64,000 nt of DNA from Marinobacter oulmenensis (lineage in GTDB: Bacteria; Pseudomonadota; Gammaproteobacteria; Pseudomonadales; Oleiphilaceae). The notes under the pieces were generated by a model. That model was not told the DNA's origin. It saw only the letters and a program-made list of their open reading frames with translations, and did no database searches. A program made the translations under genes and the position numbers. The first letter of the stretch is position 1. The number at the start of each line of letters is the position of its first letter. This document shows, one piece after another, positions 20,216 through 30,096 of the stretch. The stretch lies in contig NZ_JACHFE010000008.1 in the NCBI RefSeq assembly GCF_014201735.1, forward strand, positions 116,487 to 180,486, in the 5' to 3' direction.

Positions 20216-20309
20216 TTTGAACTCCCCTGTTCTCGTGCTGTCATACTGCTGGAGGCTCCTGCAGGCAGTCCCGCAGGGTAGAGGGCGGTTGTGTTCTCGC
20301 CTGCAATTT

Positions 20310-20326
20310 ACATTGTTTTACAATGT
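20310..20326. promoter_or_regulatory. palindrome in the cspD-clpS divergent region
   Basis: ACATTGT-TTT-ACAATGT is a perfect dyad with 7-base arms. It lies 95 bases from the cspD start and about 185 bases from the clpS start. On the minus strand it sits between a weak TTTACC -35 and TGTAAA -10 (16-base gap) pointing to cspD, so a bound dimer would cover that promoter. The three-base loop and lack of a T-run argue against a terminator. No regulator is identified. Confidence 0.4.
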
Positions 20327-20510
20327 TGGGTAAATGTTGACCAGTTGGGCGCCAGAGTCAAGCCCGTAAAGTATGTGTGGTTCGGGGTAGGGGTGAACCG
20401 GTATCATTGCAACGGACATATTAAGCGTTTGTCGCACCGGGGTGCGCTTGAAAACCCGGTGTCGGGCATCCACATTTATTCAGTGAACCGAGAGACCGGT
20501 AATCGGAACC

Positions 20511-20870
20511 ATGCGGAAAATCGAAAATTCTCTACTAGTATTCAATCAGGGGGATGAAGATCAGCCCGAGCGTCATGACGGGGTCAGTGTCGCGCCTGAG
20601 AAACCCGCCCTGAAGCGCCCGGCACGGTATCGGGTCGTGTTGTTGAATGACGATTACACACCGATGGATTTCGTGGTAGAGGTACTGATGAAGTTCTTCG
20701 GGATGAACGAAGAAAAGGCGACGCAGGTGATGCTGCTCGTCCATACGCAGGGAAAAGCCGTATGCGGGACATATTCCCGGGATATCGCGGAAACAAAGGC
20801 AGCACAGGTGAATCAGTATTCCTCGGAATGCGAACATCCGCTCCTTTGCGAGATTGAACGTGCGGACTGA
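20511..20870 (+). CDS. clpS: ATP-dependent Clp protease adaptor ClpS
   Basis: This 119-aa protein has the ClpS core: [20 protein letters not shown] (Asn-Asp-Asp pocket for N-degron side chains), [11 protein letters not shown] and an N-terminal disordered arm of about 35 residues that enters ClpA. ClpS recognises N-terminal Leu, Phe, Trp and Tyr and hands substrates to ClpAP. It is 18 bases upstream of clpA. The two transferases that create such N-termini, aat and bpt, are encoded 3 kb downstream on the other strand. Confidence 0.96.
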   Translation: MRKIENSLLVFNQGDEDQPERHDGVSVAPEKPALKRPARYRVVLLNDDYTPMDFVVEVLMKFFGMNEEKATQVMLLVHTQGKAVCGTYSRDIAETKAAQVNQYSSECEHPLLCEIERAD

Positions 20871-20888
20871 CAGACGTTGGGGTGGCCC

Positions 20889-23159
20889 ATGCTGAGCAAA
20901 GATCTTGAAGTAACGCTGAATACGGCCTTCAAAAATGCCCGTGACAAGCGTCATGAATTCATGACGGTCGAGCATTTGCTGTTGGCCCTGCTCGAAAACG
21001 ATTCGGCGGTGGCTGTCCTGAAAGCCTGTGGCGCTGACCTGGACGGCCTCGAAGAAGAACTGACCGAATTTGTCGATTCCACCACACCGCTGATCCCCAC
21101 AGGTGATCAAGAGCGCGAGACCCAGCCCACGCTTGGCTTCCAGCGGGTGCTTCAGCGCGCCGTTTTCCACGTGCAGTCTTCCGGCAAGAAGGAAGTGACC
21201 GGGGCCAATGTCCTGGTTGCGATTTTCAGCGAGCAGGAAAGTCAGGCTGTCTACGTGCTGAAAAAACAGAACATCGCACGTATTGATGTGGTGAACTTCG
21301 TGTCTCATGGCATCTCCCGGGTGCAGGGTGGTGAAGACCAGGAAGGCATGGACTCCGCCGCCCAGGAGGAAGCCGGGGAGGAAGGCGCTCAGTCGCGTCC
21401 GCTGGAAAACTTTGCGACCAACCTGAACGAACAGGCGCGTCAGGGCCGTATAGACCCGCTCATCGGGCGTGAACATGAGGTGGAGCGCGTTGTGCAGATC
21501 CTCGCGCGCCGCCGCAAGAACAATCCGTTGCTGGTTGGTGAGGCCGGTGTCGGCAAGACCGCCATCGCCGAAGGCCTGGCCAAGCGCATCGTGGACGGCC
21601 AGGTGCCGGACGTGATTTCGGATGCCGTGGTCTATTCCCTGGATATGGGCGCGCTGCTGGCGGGTACCAAATACCGTGGCGATTTCGAAAAGCGGCTGAA
21701 GGGACTGCTCAGCGACCTCAAGAAGGAAAACCACGCGATCCTGTTCATCGACGAGATTCACACCATCATCGGGGCCGGCTCGGCATCCGGTGGAGTTATG
21801 GATGCCTCGAACCTGCTCAAGCCGATGCTGGGTTCCGGTGAATTGCGTTGCATTGGTTCGACCACCTTCCAGGAATTCCGGGGCATTTTCGAGAAGGACA
21901 GCGCGTTGGCCCGTCGTTTCCAGAAAATCGATGTGAACGAGCCCAGTGTGGAGGATACCTTCCAGATCCTGATGGGGCTCAAGCCCAGCTTCGAGAAACA
22001 CCACGATCTGGAATACACCGATCGGGCGATGCGCGTGGCCGCCGAGCTGGCGGACCGTTACATCACGGATCGCCACTTGCCGGACAAGGCCATCGATGTC
22101 ATTGACGAGGCGGGTGCCCGTCAGCGGCTGCAGCCGGAAGACCGTCGCACCCGCACCATTGATGTGCCGGAAATCGAGGATGTGGTCGCCAATATCGCCC
22201 GCATTCCGCCGAAGAGTGTGTCGACCAGCGACAAGGACCTGCTGCGCAATCTGGAGCGGGATCTCAAGATGGTGGTGTTTGGCCAGGATCCGGCGATCGA
22301 GTCCCTGTCCACGGCCATCAAGCTGGCCCGCGCCGGCCTGAAATCGCCGGAAAAACCTGAAGGTGCTTTCCTGTTCGCCGGTCCGACCGGTGTGGGTAAA
22401 ACCGAAGTCACCAAACAGCTGGCCAAAGTGCTGGGTATCGATCTGGTGCGCTTCGATATGTCCGAATACATGGAGCGCCACACGGTCTCACGGCTGATTG
22501 GTGCGCCCCCGGGTTACGTTGGCTATGACCAGGGCGGTCTGCTGACGGAGGCGGTCAACAAGCAGCCGCACTGCGTGCTGCTGCTGGACGAGATCGAGAA
22601 GGCGCATCCGGAAGTGTTCAACCTGCTGCTGCAGGTAATGGACCACGGTACGCTGACCGACAACAACGGCCGCAAGGCGGATTTCCGTCATGTGATTCTG
22701 GTGATGACCACCAACGCCGGCGCCGAGAGCATGGCGCGCCGGTCCATTGGTTTCAGCGAACAGGACCACAGCACGGATGGCATGGAGGTGATCAACAAGA
22801 CCTTTACGCCGGAATTCCGCAACCGCCTGGATGGCATCATTCAGTTCCGCGATCTGCGCAAGGACACCATCACCCATGTGGTCGACAAGTTCCTGACCGA
22901 ACTTCAGGCCCAGCTGGATGAGAAGCATGTGGTGCTGCACGTGGACGAAGCCGCGAAAGGCTGGCTGGCAGAGCAGGGCTATGACGTCACCATGGGGGCA
23001 AGGCCGATGGCCCGCCTCATTCAGGACAAGATCAAGCGTCCGCTGGCGGAGCAGATTCTGTTCGGGCGCCTGTCTGAGAACGGAGGGGATGTGTTTATCC
23101 ACCTCGGGGAGGACGAGCTGGTGTTCGAATACGAGGATGAGCCTGCCGAGGCCGTGTAG
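20889..23159 (+). CDS. clpA: ATP-dependent Clp protease ATP-binding subunit ClpA
   Basis: This 756-aa Hsp100 unfoldase carries an N-domain (1-145, [14 protein letters not shown]), D1 with GEAGVGKT and D2 with GPTGVGKT, and the ClpP-contact region. It works with ClpP, which is not in the window. An acidic and Gln/Glu-rich linker (about 150-175) joins the N-domain to D1. I chose ATG 20889; the frame is open from a TTG at 20877. Length matches E. coli ClpA (758). It is followed by a bidirectional terminator shared with convergent infA. Confidence 0.97.
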   Translation: MLSKDLEVTLNTAFKNARDKRHEFMTVEHLLLALLENDSAVAVLKACGADLDGLEEELTEFVDSTTPLIPTGDQERETQPTLGFQRVLQRAVFHVQSSGKKEVTGANVLVAIFSEQESQAVYVLKKQNIARIDVVNFVSHGISRVQGGEDQEGMDSAAQEEAGEEGAQSRPLENFATNLNEQARQGRIDPLIGREHEVERVVQILARRRKNNPLLVGEAGVGKTAIAEGLAKRIVDGQVPDVISDAVVYSLDMGALLAGTKYRGDFEKRLKGLLSDLKKENHAILFIDEIHTIIGAGSASGGVMDASNLLKPMLGSGELRCIGSTTFQEFRGIFEKDSALARRFQKIDVNEPSVEDTFQILMGLKPSFEKHHDLEYTDRAMRVAAELADRYITDRHLPDKAIDVIDEAGARQRLQPEDRRTRTIDVPEIEDVVANIARIPPKSVSTSDKDLLRNLERDLKMVVFGQDPAIESLSTAIKLARAGLKSPEKPEGAFLFAGPTGVGKTEVTKQLAKVLGIDLVRFDMSEYMERHTVSRLIGAPPGYVGYDQGGLLTEAVNKQPHCVLLLDEIEKAHPEVFNLLLQVMDHGTLTDNNGRKADFRHVILVMTTNAGAESMARRSIGFSEQDHSTDGMEVINKTFTPEFRNRLDGIIQFRDLRKDTITHVVDKFLTELQAQLDEKHVVLHVDEAAKGWLAEQGYDVTMGARPMARLIQDKIKRPLAEQILFGRLSENGGDVFIHLGEDELVFEYEDEPAEAV

Positions 23160-23170
23160 TCCACCGCAAG

Positions 23171-23201
23171 AAAAAAGCCCCGCATCAGCGGGGCTTTTTT
23201 T
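23171..23201. terminator. bidirectional intrinsic terminator between clpA and infA
   Basis: GCCCCGC-ATCA-GCGGGGC forms a perfect 7-bp GC stem, flanked by six A on the left and seven T on the right. It gives a U-tract on both strands. It lies 11 bases after the clpA stop and 16 bases after the infA stop, so it can end both transcripts. Confidence 0.93.
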
Positions 23202-23217
23202 CAGATGTCACGCAGTC

Positions 23218-23436
23218 TTAACGGGCGCGGTAGACAATACGGCCCTTACTCAGGTCATAGGGGGTGAGTTCAACCTTGACCTTGTCGCCGGTCAGAATGC
23301 GGATGTAGTTCTTGCGCATCTTGCCGGAGATGTGTGCGGTAACAACGTGACCATTGGTCAGCTCTACGCGGAACATGGTATTGGGAAGGGTGTCGATGAT
23401 AACGCCTTCCATTTCAATGACATCTGACTTCGCCAT
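23218..23436 (-). CDS. infA: translation initiation factor IF-1
   Basis: This 72-aa S1/OB-fold protein ([51 protein letters not shown]) has exactly the length of E. coli IF-1. It binds the 30S A site with IF-2 and IF-3. Its position between clpA (convergent) and the aat/bpt transferases matches the clpA-infA-aat order of E. coli. A candidate own promoter lies at 23486-23514. Confidence 0.98.
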   Translation of the reverse strand: MAKSDVIEMEGVIIDTLPNTMFRVELTNGHVVTAHISGKMRKNYIRILTGDKVKVELTPYDLSKGRIVYRAR

Positions 23437-23485
23437 TCAGTAGAAACCTCGCTTGGAATACTCTTCGGTGATTTGAAATTGGGCA

Positions 23486-23514
23486 ATTCTGCCTGAAATC
23501 CTGCCATATGGCAA
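23486..23514 (-). promoter_or_regulatory. candidate sigma-70 promoter of infA
   Basis: On the minus strand, TTGCCA (23509-23514; 5 of 6 match) and CAGAAT (23486-23491; 4 of 6) are 17 bases apart, right after the bpt stop. The -35 lies in a perfect palindrome, TGCCATATGGCA (23502-23513). Expected for infA, which needs its own high expression, but the -10 is weak. Confidence 0.4.
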
Positions 23515-23517
23515 AAT

Positions 23518-24231
23518 TCAGCCAAGATCCATCTTTCGCCAGTGGCCGTCACGGAGGGCCTCAATCGGGCGAAAACGGGTTTTGTAGTTCATTTTCCGGC
23601 ACTCACGTATCCAGTAGCCCAGATACAGGTGCGGCAGGCCCCGCCGCCTGGCTTCCTCAATCTGCCACAGAATGGCAAAGGTGCCGAGACTGCGGCTTTC
23701 CAGTTCCGGCGCGAACACGGTGTAGATGGCCGACAGGCCGTCATCCAGAAAATCCACAGCGGCCAGCCCCACCAGTTCGTCATCCAGTGTCATTTCCACG
23801 AACCAGGAGTCCGTGGCGCCGTCCACCAGGAAGGAGGAAAACTGTTCCCGGGACGGCGGGTACATGTCGCCGTCGGCATGGCGCTGCTCAATGTAATGGG
23901 CATAAAGCCGGTAGTAGCGTTCGTCAAAGGTCGCCGGAACCAGCCGGCAGACCAGATCGCTGTTCCTGCGCATTACCCGGCGCTGGTTGCGGTCCGGCTC
24001 GAACTCCTCGACCCTCAGGCGCACCGGCACGCAGGCATTACAGTTTTCGCAGTGCGGTCGATAGTAATGGGACCCGCTTCGCCGGAAGCCGAGTGTGGTC
24101 AGTTGACTGTACAGTTTCCGGTCCACGTGCGCCCGGGGGTCCACAAACATGGTGGTTGCCTCCCGGTCGGGCAGATAGCTGCATTCGTGGCTTGGGGTCG
24201 CAAAGAACACCAGCGTTCTGAGGTTGCTCAT
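23518..24231 (-). CDS. bpt: aspartate/glutamate leucyltransferase Bpt
   Basis: This 237-aa ATE1-like enzyme transfers Leu from Leu-tRNA to proteins with N-terminal Asp or Glu, giving ClpS substrates. Family marks are the Cys cluster CENCNACVPVR near residue 62, RRVMRRNSDL, FVEMTLDDELVGLAAVD, and the C-terminal GYWIRECRKMNYKTRFRP. It directly abuts aat (the aat stop ends one base before the bpt ATG), so the two are co-translated. E. coli lacks bpt; many marine gammaproteobacteria have it. Confidence 0.94.
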   Translation of the reverse strand: MSNLRTLVFFATPSHECSYLPDREATTMFVDPRAHVDRKLYSQLTTLGFRRSGSHYYRPHCENCNACVPVRLRVEEFEPDRNQRRVMRRNSDLVCRLVPATFDERYYRLYAHYIEQRHADGDMYPPSREQFSSFLVDGATDSWFVEMTLDDELVGLAAVDFLDDGLSAIYTVFAPELESRSLGTFAILWQIEEARRRGLPHLYLGYWIRECRKMNYKTRFRPIEALRDGHWRKMDLG

Positions 24232-24945
24232 TTACACCTCTTGGCCAGGCCATTGCCAGGTAAAGTTCCATCCGGACCGTTCCGGTTCTTGATCAACGCT
24301 TGCCCTGAGTATAGATAAAAACTCCGATCGGGGGATGCTTCTCGCGCCCATGCTCAACAGGTGTCCACTTTCCACCTGGCAGTCCATCAGACGGTAGCCC
24401 CACTGTGCCAACTGGTGCATCAGATGGACCAGAATCGTTTTCGAGGCATTGGTCTCGAGGGAAAACATGGACTCGCCGAAGAAGCACCGGCCGATGGCCA
24501 CGCCGTACAGCCCGCCGGCCAGTTCACCATTCCGGTTCCAGGCTTCGACGGAGTGGGCATGGCCGCGCCGGTGCAGGTCGGAGTAGGCATCCAGCATGTC
24601 GTCGGTGATCCAGGTGCCCTCGGCACGGGTATTGGCACACAGCCGTATAACCCGGGCGAAACACTGGTCGCCGGTGATCCGGAAGCGGCCCTGATTCAAC
24701 GACCGTCTCAGGCTTCGGGACACATGAATGTCCTCGGGGAACAGCACGCATCTCGGGTTGGGAGACCACCAGAGAATGGGCTGGTCATCGCTGAACCACG
24801 GAAATATCCCGTTGCGGTAGGCCAGCAGCAGGCGCCGGGGTGACAGGTCACCGCCGAGCGCCAGCAGGCCGTCAGGATCTTCCAGCGCTTCTTCTGCCGG
24901 GGGAAACCAGAGCTGGTCTGAGTCCAGCCAGAGCAGCGAGGTCAT
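24232..24945 (-). CDS. aat: leucyl/phenylalanyl-tRNA--protein transferase Aat
   Basis: This 237-aa enzyme adds Leu or Phe to proteins with N-terminal Lys or Arg. Conserved blocks are FPPAEEALEDPDGLLALGGD, YRNGIFPWFSDDQPILWWSP and SVEAWNRNGELAGGLYGVAIG. The pocket FFGESMFS, LMDCQVESGHLLSMGA and the C-terminal SRSEF-like PRSEFLSIL are also visible. It lies 15 bases after trxB and directly before bpt. In E. coli, aat also neighbours infA and clpA. Confidence 0.96.
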   Translation of the reverse strand: MTSLLWLDSDQLWFPPAEEALEDPDGLLALGGDLSPRRLLLAYRNGIFPWFSDDQPILWWSPNPRCVLFPEDIHVSRSLRRSLNQGRFRITGDQCFARVIRLCANTRAEGTWITDDMLDAYSDLHRRGHAHSVEAWNRNGELAGGLYGVAIGRCFFGESMFSLETNASKTILVHLMHQLAQWGYRLMDCQVESGHLLSMGARSIPRSEFLSILRASVDQEPERSGWNFTWQWPGQEV

Positions 24946-24960
24946 GGCGTTCCCTGCAGG

Positions 24961-25980
<1,020 letters not shown>

Positions 25981-26022
25981 CTAATTCGGTTTATAGCTCT
26001 TTGCTATGCGGCCACTGACGTT

Positions 26023-26934
26023 TTATTCAAGTACCGAAACGGTGGTCAGCAGTTGCCGGACTCGCTCGCGGCTTTTACCGGCCTCGCCCTGTTCCAGGCG
26101 ATGCTCGGCGACCGCGGGGAAAACGGCCTGAACGTCGTCAGGCAGGACGTGGTTGCGCCCGGCCATCAAGGCCCAGGCACGGGCGGCTCGCAGCAGTCCC
26201 AGCCCTGCACGGGGCGAGAGCCCGTACATCAGCCCCGGCATGCGGCGGCTGTGTTCCAGCAGGCGCTGCACGTAATCCAGAAGGGCCGGGCTGGTGGATA
26301 CAGACTGCACGGCCTGTTGCATGGCGTGCAGTTGCTCCTGGGGCAGCAGGGCCTGGAGATTGTCGGTCAGGGCGCGGCGGTCCTCGCCCTCGAGCAGTTG
26401 GCGTTCGGCCCTGGGATCGGGGTAACCCAGATGCAGGCGCATCAGGAATCGATCAAGCTGGGATTCCGGCAGCGGGAAGGTGCCGCCCTGGTCCAGGGGG
26501 TTCTGGGTGGCAATCACGAAAAAGGGCTCCGGCAGGGGCCGGGTTTTACCCTCGATGGACACCTGCCGCTCCTCCATGGCCTCGAGCAACGCACTCTGGG
26601 TGCGCGGTGAGGCGCGATTGATCTCATCGGCCAGCACCACCTGCGCGAAGATCGGGCCGGGGTGAAAAACCAGGCCATTAGCCTGGCGGTCGTACATGGC
26701 ATAACCCAGCACGTCCGCCGGCAGCAGGTCATTGGTGAACTGGATGCGCTGGTAGCTCAGCCCCATGATCCGGGCGAGGGCGTGGGACAGGGTTGTCTTG
26801 CCCATGCCGGGAATGTCTTCAATCAGCAGGTGTCCGCCGGCCAGAAGCCCGCAGACGGCCAGCCGTACCTGCGGCTCCTTGCCCAGAAGGATTCCGTTAA
26901 GTGCCTGAACAATGTGATCAATATTCTGCTTCAT
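26023..26934 (-). CDS. MoxR-family AAA+ ATPase
   Basis: This 303-aa protein starts MKQNIDHIVQALNGILLGKE. Walker A is EDIPGMGKTTLSHAL (near residue 45), Walker B is VVLADEINRASPRTQSALLEAMEERQ, and sensor 1 is FFVIATQNPLDQGGTFPLPE. The C-terminal lid has PRAGLGLLRAARAWA. MoxR ATPases are chaperone-like and normally sit beside genes for DUF58 and transglutaminase/VWA proteins. None follows here: the next gene is trxB after 108 bases. It begins seven bases after aguB, so it appears to be in the agu operon. The start at 26934 has no clear ribosome binding site. Confidence 0.92.
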   Translation of the reverse strand: MKQNIDHIVQALNGILLGKEPQVRLAVCGLLAGGHLLIEDIPGMGKTTLSHALARIMGLSYQRIQFTNDLLPADVLGYAMYDRQANGLVFHPGPIFAQVVLADEINRASPRTQSALLEAMEERQVSIEGKTRPLPEPFFVIATQNPLDQGGTFPLPESQLDRFLMRLHLGYPDPRAERQLLEGEDRRALTDNLQALLPQEQLHAMQQAVQSVSTSPALLDYVQRLLEHSRRMPGLMYGLSPRAGLGLLRAARAWALMAGRNHVLPDDVQAVFPAVAEHRLEQGEAGKSRERVRQLLTTVSVLE

Positions 26935-26941
26935 GTCTGGT

Positions 26942-27859
26942 TCAGTCCCGTACCCGTTTGACAAGGTCCTGGTAGGCATCAATGCGCCGGTCTCGGAGGT
27001 ACGGCCAGATCCGGCGTACGGATTCCGAGCGCTGGCGGTCGATGCGCGCGTGCAGGATCGTCTCCCCGGCGTCATCGGCACGAGCCAGGAATTCCCCCTG
27101 GGGGCCACAAATGAAGCTGTTGCCCCAGAAGCGGATGCCGTCGGTCTGGCCGCTTGGATCTGGTTCCACGCCGACCCGGTTCGGCGCGACCACCGGCAGG
27201 TTGTTGGCAACGGCGTGCCCGCGCTGGACCGTGATCCAGGCATCGAGCTGGCGGGCCTGCTCCTGCGGGTCGTCGGTGACATCCCAGCCAATGGCGGTGG
27301 GGTAGATCAGCAGTTCGGCGCCAGCCAGTGTCATCAGTCGCGCGGCTTCCGGATACCATTGATCCCAGCAGACCAGCACGCCCAGTTTTCCGAGGGATGT
27401 ATTGATCGGGGTGAAGCCGTTTTCACCGGTGTTGAAGACCGCATCGCCCGGTGTGAAATAGAACTTCTCGTAGAAGCCGGGGTCGTCGGGGATATGCATT
27501 TTCCGGTAAAGACCCGCAAGGCTGCCGTCTGTGTCCATGACCACGGCGGTATTGTGGTAGACGCCGTTCATGCGGCGCTCGAACACCGAACCGACCAGTA
27601 CGATGCCCAGTTCCCGGGCCAGAGCTGACAGGCGTTCGGTGGTCGGGCCGGGTATCGGTTCGGCCAGCTCGAAAACGGAGGTGTCCTCGGTCTGGCAGAA
27701 ATACAGGGTGGCGTGCAGTTCCTGCAACACGACCAGGTTGGCGCCGTCCGCTACGGCCTGGCGGACCAGGCGCTCGGTGGTGGCCAGGCTGGTGTCTTTA
27801 TCCGCGCTGCAGTGTTGCTGGATGGCGGCAACCTGGAAGGTATCGGGTGCCTGTTTCAT
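26942..27859 (-). CDS. aguB: N-carbamoylputrescine amidase AguB
   Basis: This 305-aa nitrilase-superfamily enzyme hydrolyses N-carbamoylputrescine to putrescine, CO2 and NH3. The catalytic triad is visible: Glu47 (VVLQELHA), Lys120 (LYRKMHIPDD) and Cys164 (GVLVCWDQWYPE). The segment FYFTPGD fits the AguB branch. Its ATG overlaps the aguA stop as ATGA. Together they form the two-step route from agmatine to putrescine. Confidence 0.95.
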   Translation of the reverse strand: MKQAPDTFQVAAIQQHCSADKDTSLATTERLVRQAVADGANLVVLQELHATLYFCQTEDTSVFELAEPIPGPTTERLSALARELGIVLVGSVFERRMNGVYHNTAVVMDTDGSLAGLYRKMHIPDDPGFYEKFYFTPGDAVFNTGENGFTPINTSLGKLGVLVCWDQWYPEAARLMTLAGAELLIYPTAIGWDVTDDPQEQARQLDAWITVQRGHAVANNLPVVAPNRVGVEPDPSGQTDGIRFWGNSFICGPQGEFLARADDAGETILHARIDRQRSESVRRIWPYLRDRRIDAYQDLVKRVRD

Positions 27860-28908
27860 AGTTCGATTACTCCTGCCGGAAGCTGCATGGTCACACAGTG
27901 CAGGCTGCCGTGTTGCTCGATCAGTGGCCGGCAGGAAACCGGGATGATTTCGCGCTCCGGAAACAGCCCGGAGAGCACCCGTATTGCCTCTTCGTCCTGC
28001 GGTACGTCATAAACCGGCAGCAGAACGGCGCCATTGATGATCAGAAAGTTGGCGTAGGTGGCGGGCAGGCGCTGGCCGTCATCATCATGGATGGCGTCGG
28101 GCCAGGGCAGTTCGGTGAGGCGATAGGGCGCGCCGTTTACCTGACGGAACGCCTGGAGTTCGTCTTTCATGGCAGCCAGTGCGCCGAAATGTTCGTCGTC
28201 CGGGTCGTGGCAGGCCACATGGCAGATGTGGTCCGGGGCGCAAAAGCGCGCCAGGGTATCGATATGGCTGTCGGTGTCGTCGCCGGCCAGATAGCCGTGG
28301 TCCAGCCACAGCACCCGGTCGGCTCCGAGCCATTCGGACAGGTGCTGTTCAATTGCGGCCCGGTCCATGGCGGGGTTGCGTTCCGGGTTCAGCAGGCATT
28401 CGCTGGTGGTCAGCAATGTGCCCTGGCCATCGCTTTCAATTGAGCCGCCCTCGAGCACGAAATCCACGGCCTGCACGGAGAGCTTTCCGAACACGCCAGC
28501 GCCCGCCAGGTGGCTGTTCAGGGCGTTGTCTTTTTCCCAGGAAAACTTGTTGCCCCAGGCGTTGAACCGGAAATCCAGCAGGCGAACGCCCTCGGCTGTG
28601 TCCACACAAAGGGGGCCATGGTCCCGGGCCCAGGTGTCATTAGCGGGCGCGGGAACGGCAACGACCCGGCCCGGCAGTCCCCGGGTTTCGGCAAAGTTGT
28701 TCAGTTCCCGTTCCAACTGCTGCAGGCGGGCAACAAATTCGCAGCTAATCAGCAGGTTTTCAAACCGGAGAATGGCCTGTGCAATATCCAGGAATACGGG
28801 TTCAACGTCGTCCATCACGCTGGCCCAATCGGTGCCGGGGTGTGGCCAGGTCAGCATGACGGCGCTCTGCGGCGCCCATTCCGCAGGGAGTCTTGGTCTG
28901 GATATCAC
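27856..28908 (-). CDS. aguA: agmatine deiminase AguA
   Basis: This 350-aa member of the guanidino-group-modifying superfamily converts agmatine to N-carbamoylputrescine and ammonia. Landmarks are MLTWPHPGTDW near the start, the segment NDTWARDHGPLCV, FVLEGGSIESDGQGTLLTT, WLDHGYLAGDDTDSHIDT (His/Asp of the active site) and the nucleophile Cys338 near the C-terminus (GSLHCVTMQLPAG). Arginine decarboxylase, which would supply agmatine, is not in the window. No regulator is adjacent. Confidence 0.95.
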   Translation of the reverse strand: MISRPRLPAEWAPQSAVMLTWPHPGTDWASVMDDVEPVFLDIAQAILRFENLLISCEFVARLQQLERELNNFAETRGLPGRVVAVPAPANDTWARDHGPLCVDTAEGVRLLDFRFNAWGNKFSWEKDNALNSHLAGAGVFGKLSVQAVDFVLEGGSIESDGQGTLLTTSECLLNPERNPAMDRAAIEQHLSEWLGADRVLWLDHGYLAGDDTDSHIDTLARFCAPDHICHVACHDPDDEHFGALAAMKDELQAFRQVNGAPYRLTELPWPDAIHDDDGQRLPATYANFLIINGAVLLPVYDVPQDEEAIRVLSGLFPEREIIPVSCRPLIEQHGSLHCVTMQLPAGVIEL

Positions 28909-28999
28909 TGTCTAAAACACCTTGATTGGCAAAATGGCCATTCTATATGACCGCCCAGACAACGTCAGCAGGCGCACCGCCTGAGATCATGCTACCGGC

Positions 29000-29299
29000 C
29001 TACCGGCTCGGGCGGATGACCGTATGCAATACCCGGTTGCCCTCGAAGTAGACAATAAACCCGGCATAGTGCCACTGGGTGATCGGTGGCTGGCCAACCG
29101 GGCCGCGGATGTCTGTCGGTTCGCCCCAGCGCTCGCGTACGCTCGCCTGGGTCACGCCATTGTTGGGTACCTCAATCTGGTTCTGTTTACCCTGAGTACC
29201 TACCGGCACGACGATCTGCTCGGCGGCCAGTGGGGCAGAGGCGAGGGCGGTCAGGGCGAAGGCCAGGGTAGTGGCCAGCAGATTGGGTTTGTTGTTCAT
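29000..29299 (-). CDS. small exported protein, 99 aa
   Basis: Unnamed protein with a clear signal peptide (MNNKPNLLATTLAFALTALA, cleavage likely after PLAA-E, residues 26-27). The mature part is about 73 aa. The pattern RWGEPTDIRGPVGQPPITQWHY then VYFEGNRVLHTVI resembles the BamE/SmpA-OmlA small fold (G-P ... W-Y ... V-F-E-G-N), but there is no lipobox Cys. ATG 29299 has GGAGAG upstream, and the longer frame to 29452 overlaps the PilZ gene and is rejected. Probably periplasmic; function unknown. Confidence 0.75.
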   Translation of the reverse strand: MNNKPNLLATTLAFALTALASAPLAAEQIVVPVGTQGKQNQIEVPNNGVTQASVRERWGEPTDIRGPVGQPPITQWHYAGFIVYFEGNRVLHTVIRPSR

Positions 29300-29421
29300 G
29301 GTGCTCTCCATTAATAGCGGTTGTGTGCGGGAGTCCCTGGCACATAAACAAAGCGTAATGCCTGAGCCTGAAAAATGTAATTCAGCCTGGATCGTGACAA
29401 AAAACGCCGGATTGCGGAAGT

Positions 29422-30003
29422 CTATCGGTTCTGGCGCTGGCGTACCTGCCACCGCATCACATGACGGGCAATCTGCTGCCGGTCACTGTCACTGATTCGT
29501 GTAAAGACCGTGCAGACGCGGGTCTGGCCCTGGTCGTTGGTGTCGGTTTCGAAGACTTCGGCCATGGCCCTGGGCTGGTAGAGCTCCGGGGGCAGGGTCA
29601 TGCGCAGCGCCAGACGATCGCCGGGATGCCAGACCGGCGTCGGGGTAACAAAGCACAGGCTGCCTTCGCTGAGGCTGACGTCCTGCCAGTCTTCCGGTTG
29701 CAAGGGATTTTGTTCAAAGGTGATAATGCGCTCGAGCGTGTCGAGCTTGCTGTTCAGGGACTTGATCAGCCCAGCCAGTTGCCGGTCACGTTCGGCCAGT
29801 GTGGTCAGGTGAGTTTTGACGTCCTGATCCAGGCGCCGGAATTCCGCCTTGAGTTCTTCCAGCGGCGAATCAATAAAGGGGTCGGCCCCGTCGTCGCTGT
29901 CCACCCTGCGGAGTTCCAGGCCAATATGATCCTCGATCCGGAAGTATTCCCGGCGGTCCTGAGGGGTGTCGGGTGTTGTGTGACGGTGGTCTTCGCCTGT
30001 CAT
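29422..30003 (-). CDS. PilZ-domain protein, putative c-di-GMP binder
   Basis: This 193-aa protein begins with a short segment holding RREYFRIEDHIGLELRRVD, which supplies the R-x3-R type motif, then a coiled region (about 50-95). The PilZ beta barrel (95-190) includes DVSLSEGSLCFVTPTPVWHPGDRL, where the usual D-x-S-x-x-G is seen as DVSLSEG. Both c-di-GMP contact motifs are thus recognisable. A PilZ gene also lies next to lol genes in Pseudomonas. It is divergent from the lolC-type gene. Confidence 0.82.
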   Translation of the reverse strand: MTGEDHRHTTPDTPQDRREYFRIEDHIGLELRRVDSDDGADPFIDSPLEELKAEFRRLDQDVKTHLTTLAERDRQLAGLIKSLNSKLDTLERIITFEQNPLQPEDWQDVSLSEGSLCFVTPTPVWHPGDRLALRMTLPPELYQPRAMAEVFETDTNDQGQTRVCTVFTRISDSDRQQIARHVMRWQVRQRQNR

Positions 30004-30096
30004 CCTGTCTCCGGGCGGCTGATTTTCACTGGATAGAGCACAGTTTAGCAGTTTCCACTCATATCAGACCTGAAGGTAGTAACGGCACCTCCCATT

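Noticed and set aside
20535..22481. 648-codon open frame on the minus strand, antisense to clpS-clpA
   Set aside because: The plus-strand proteins are unmistakable ClpS and ClpA. The antisense translation has no family motif; such frames arise from GC-rich third positions.
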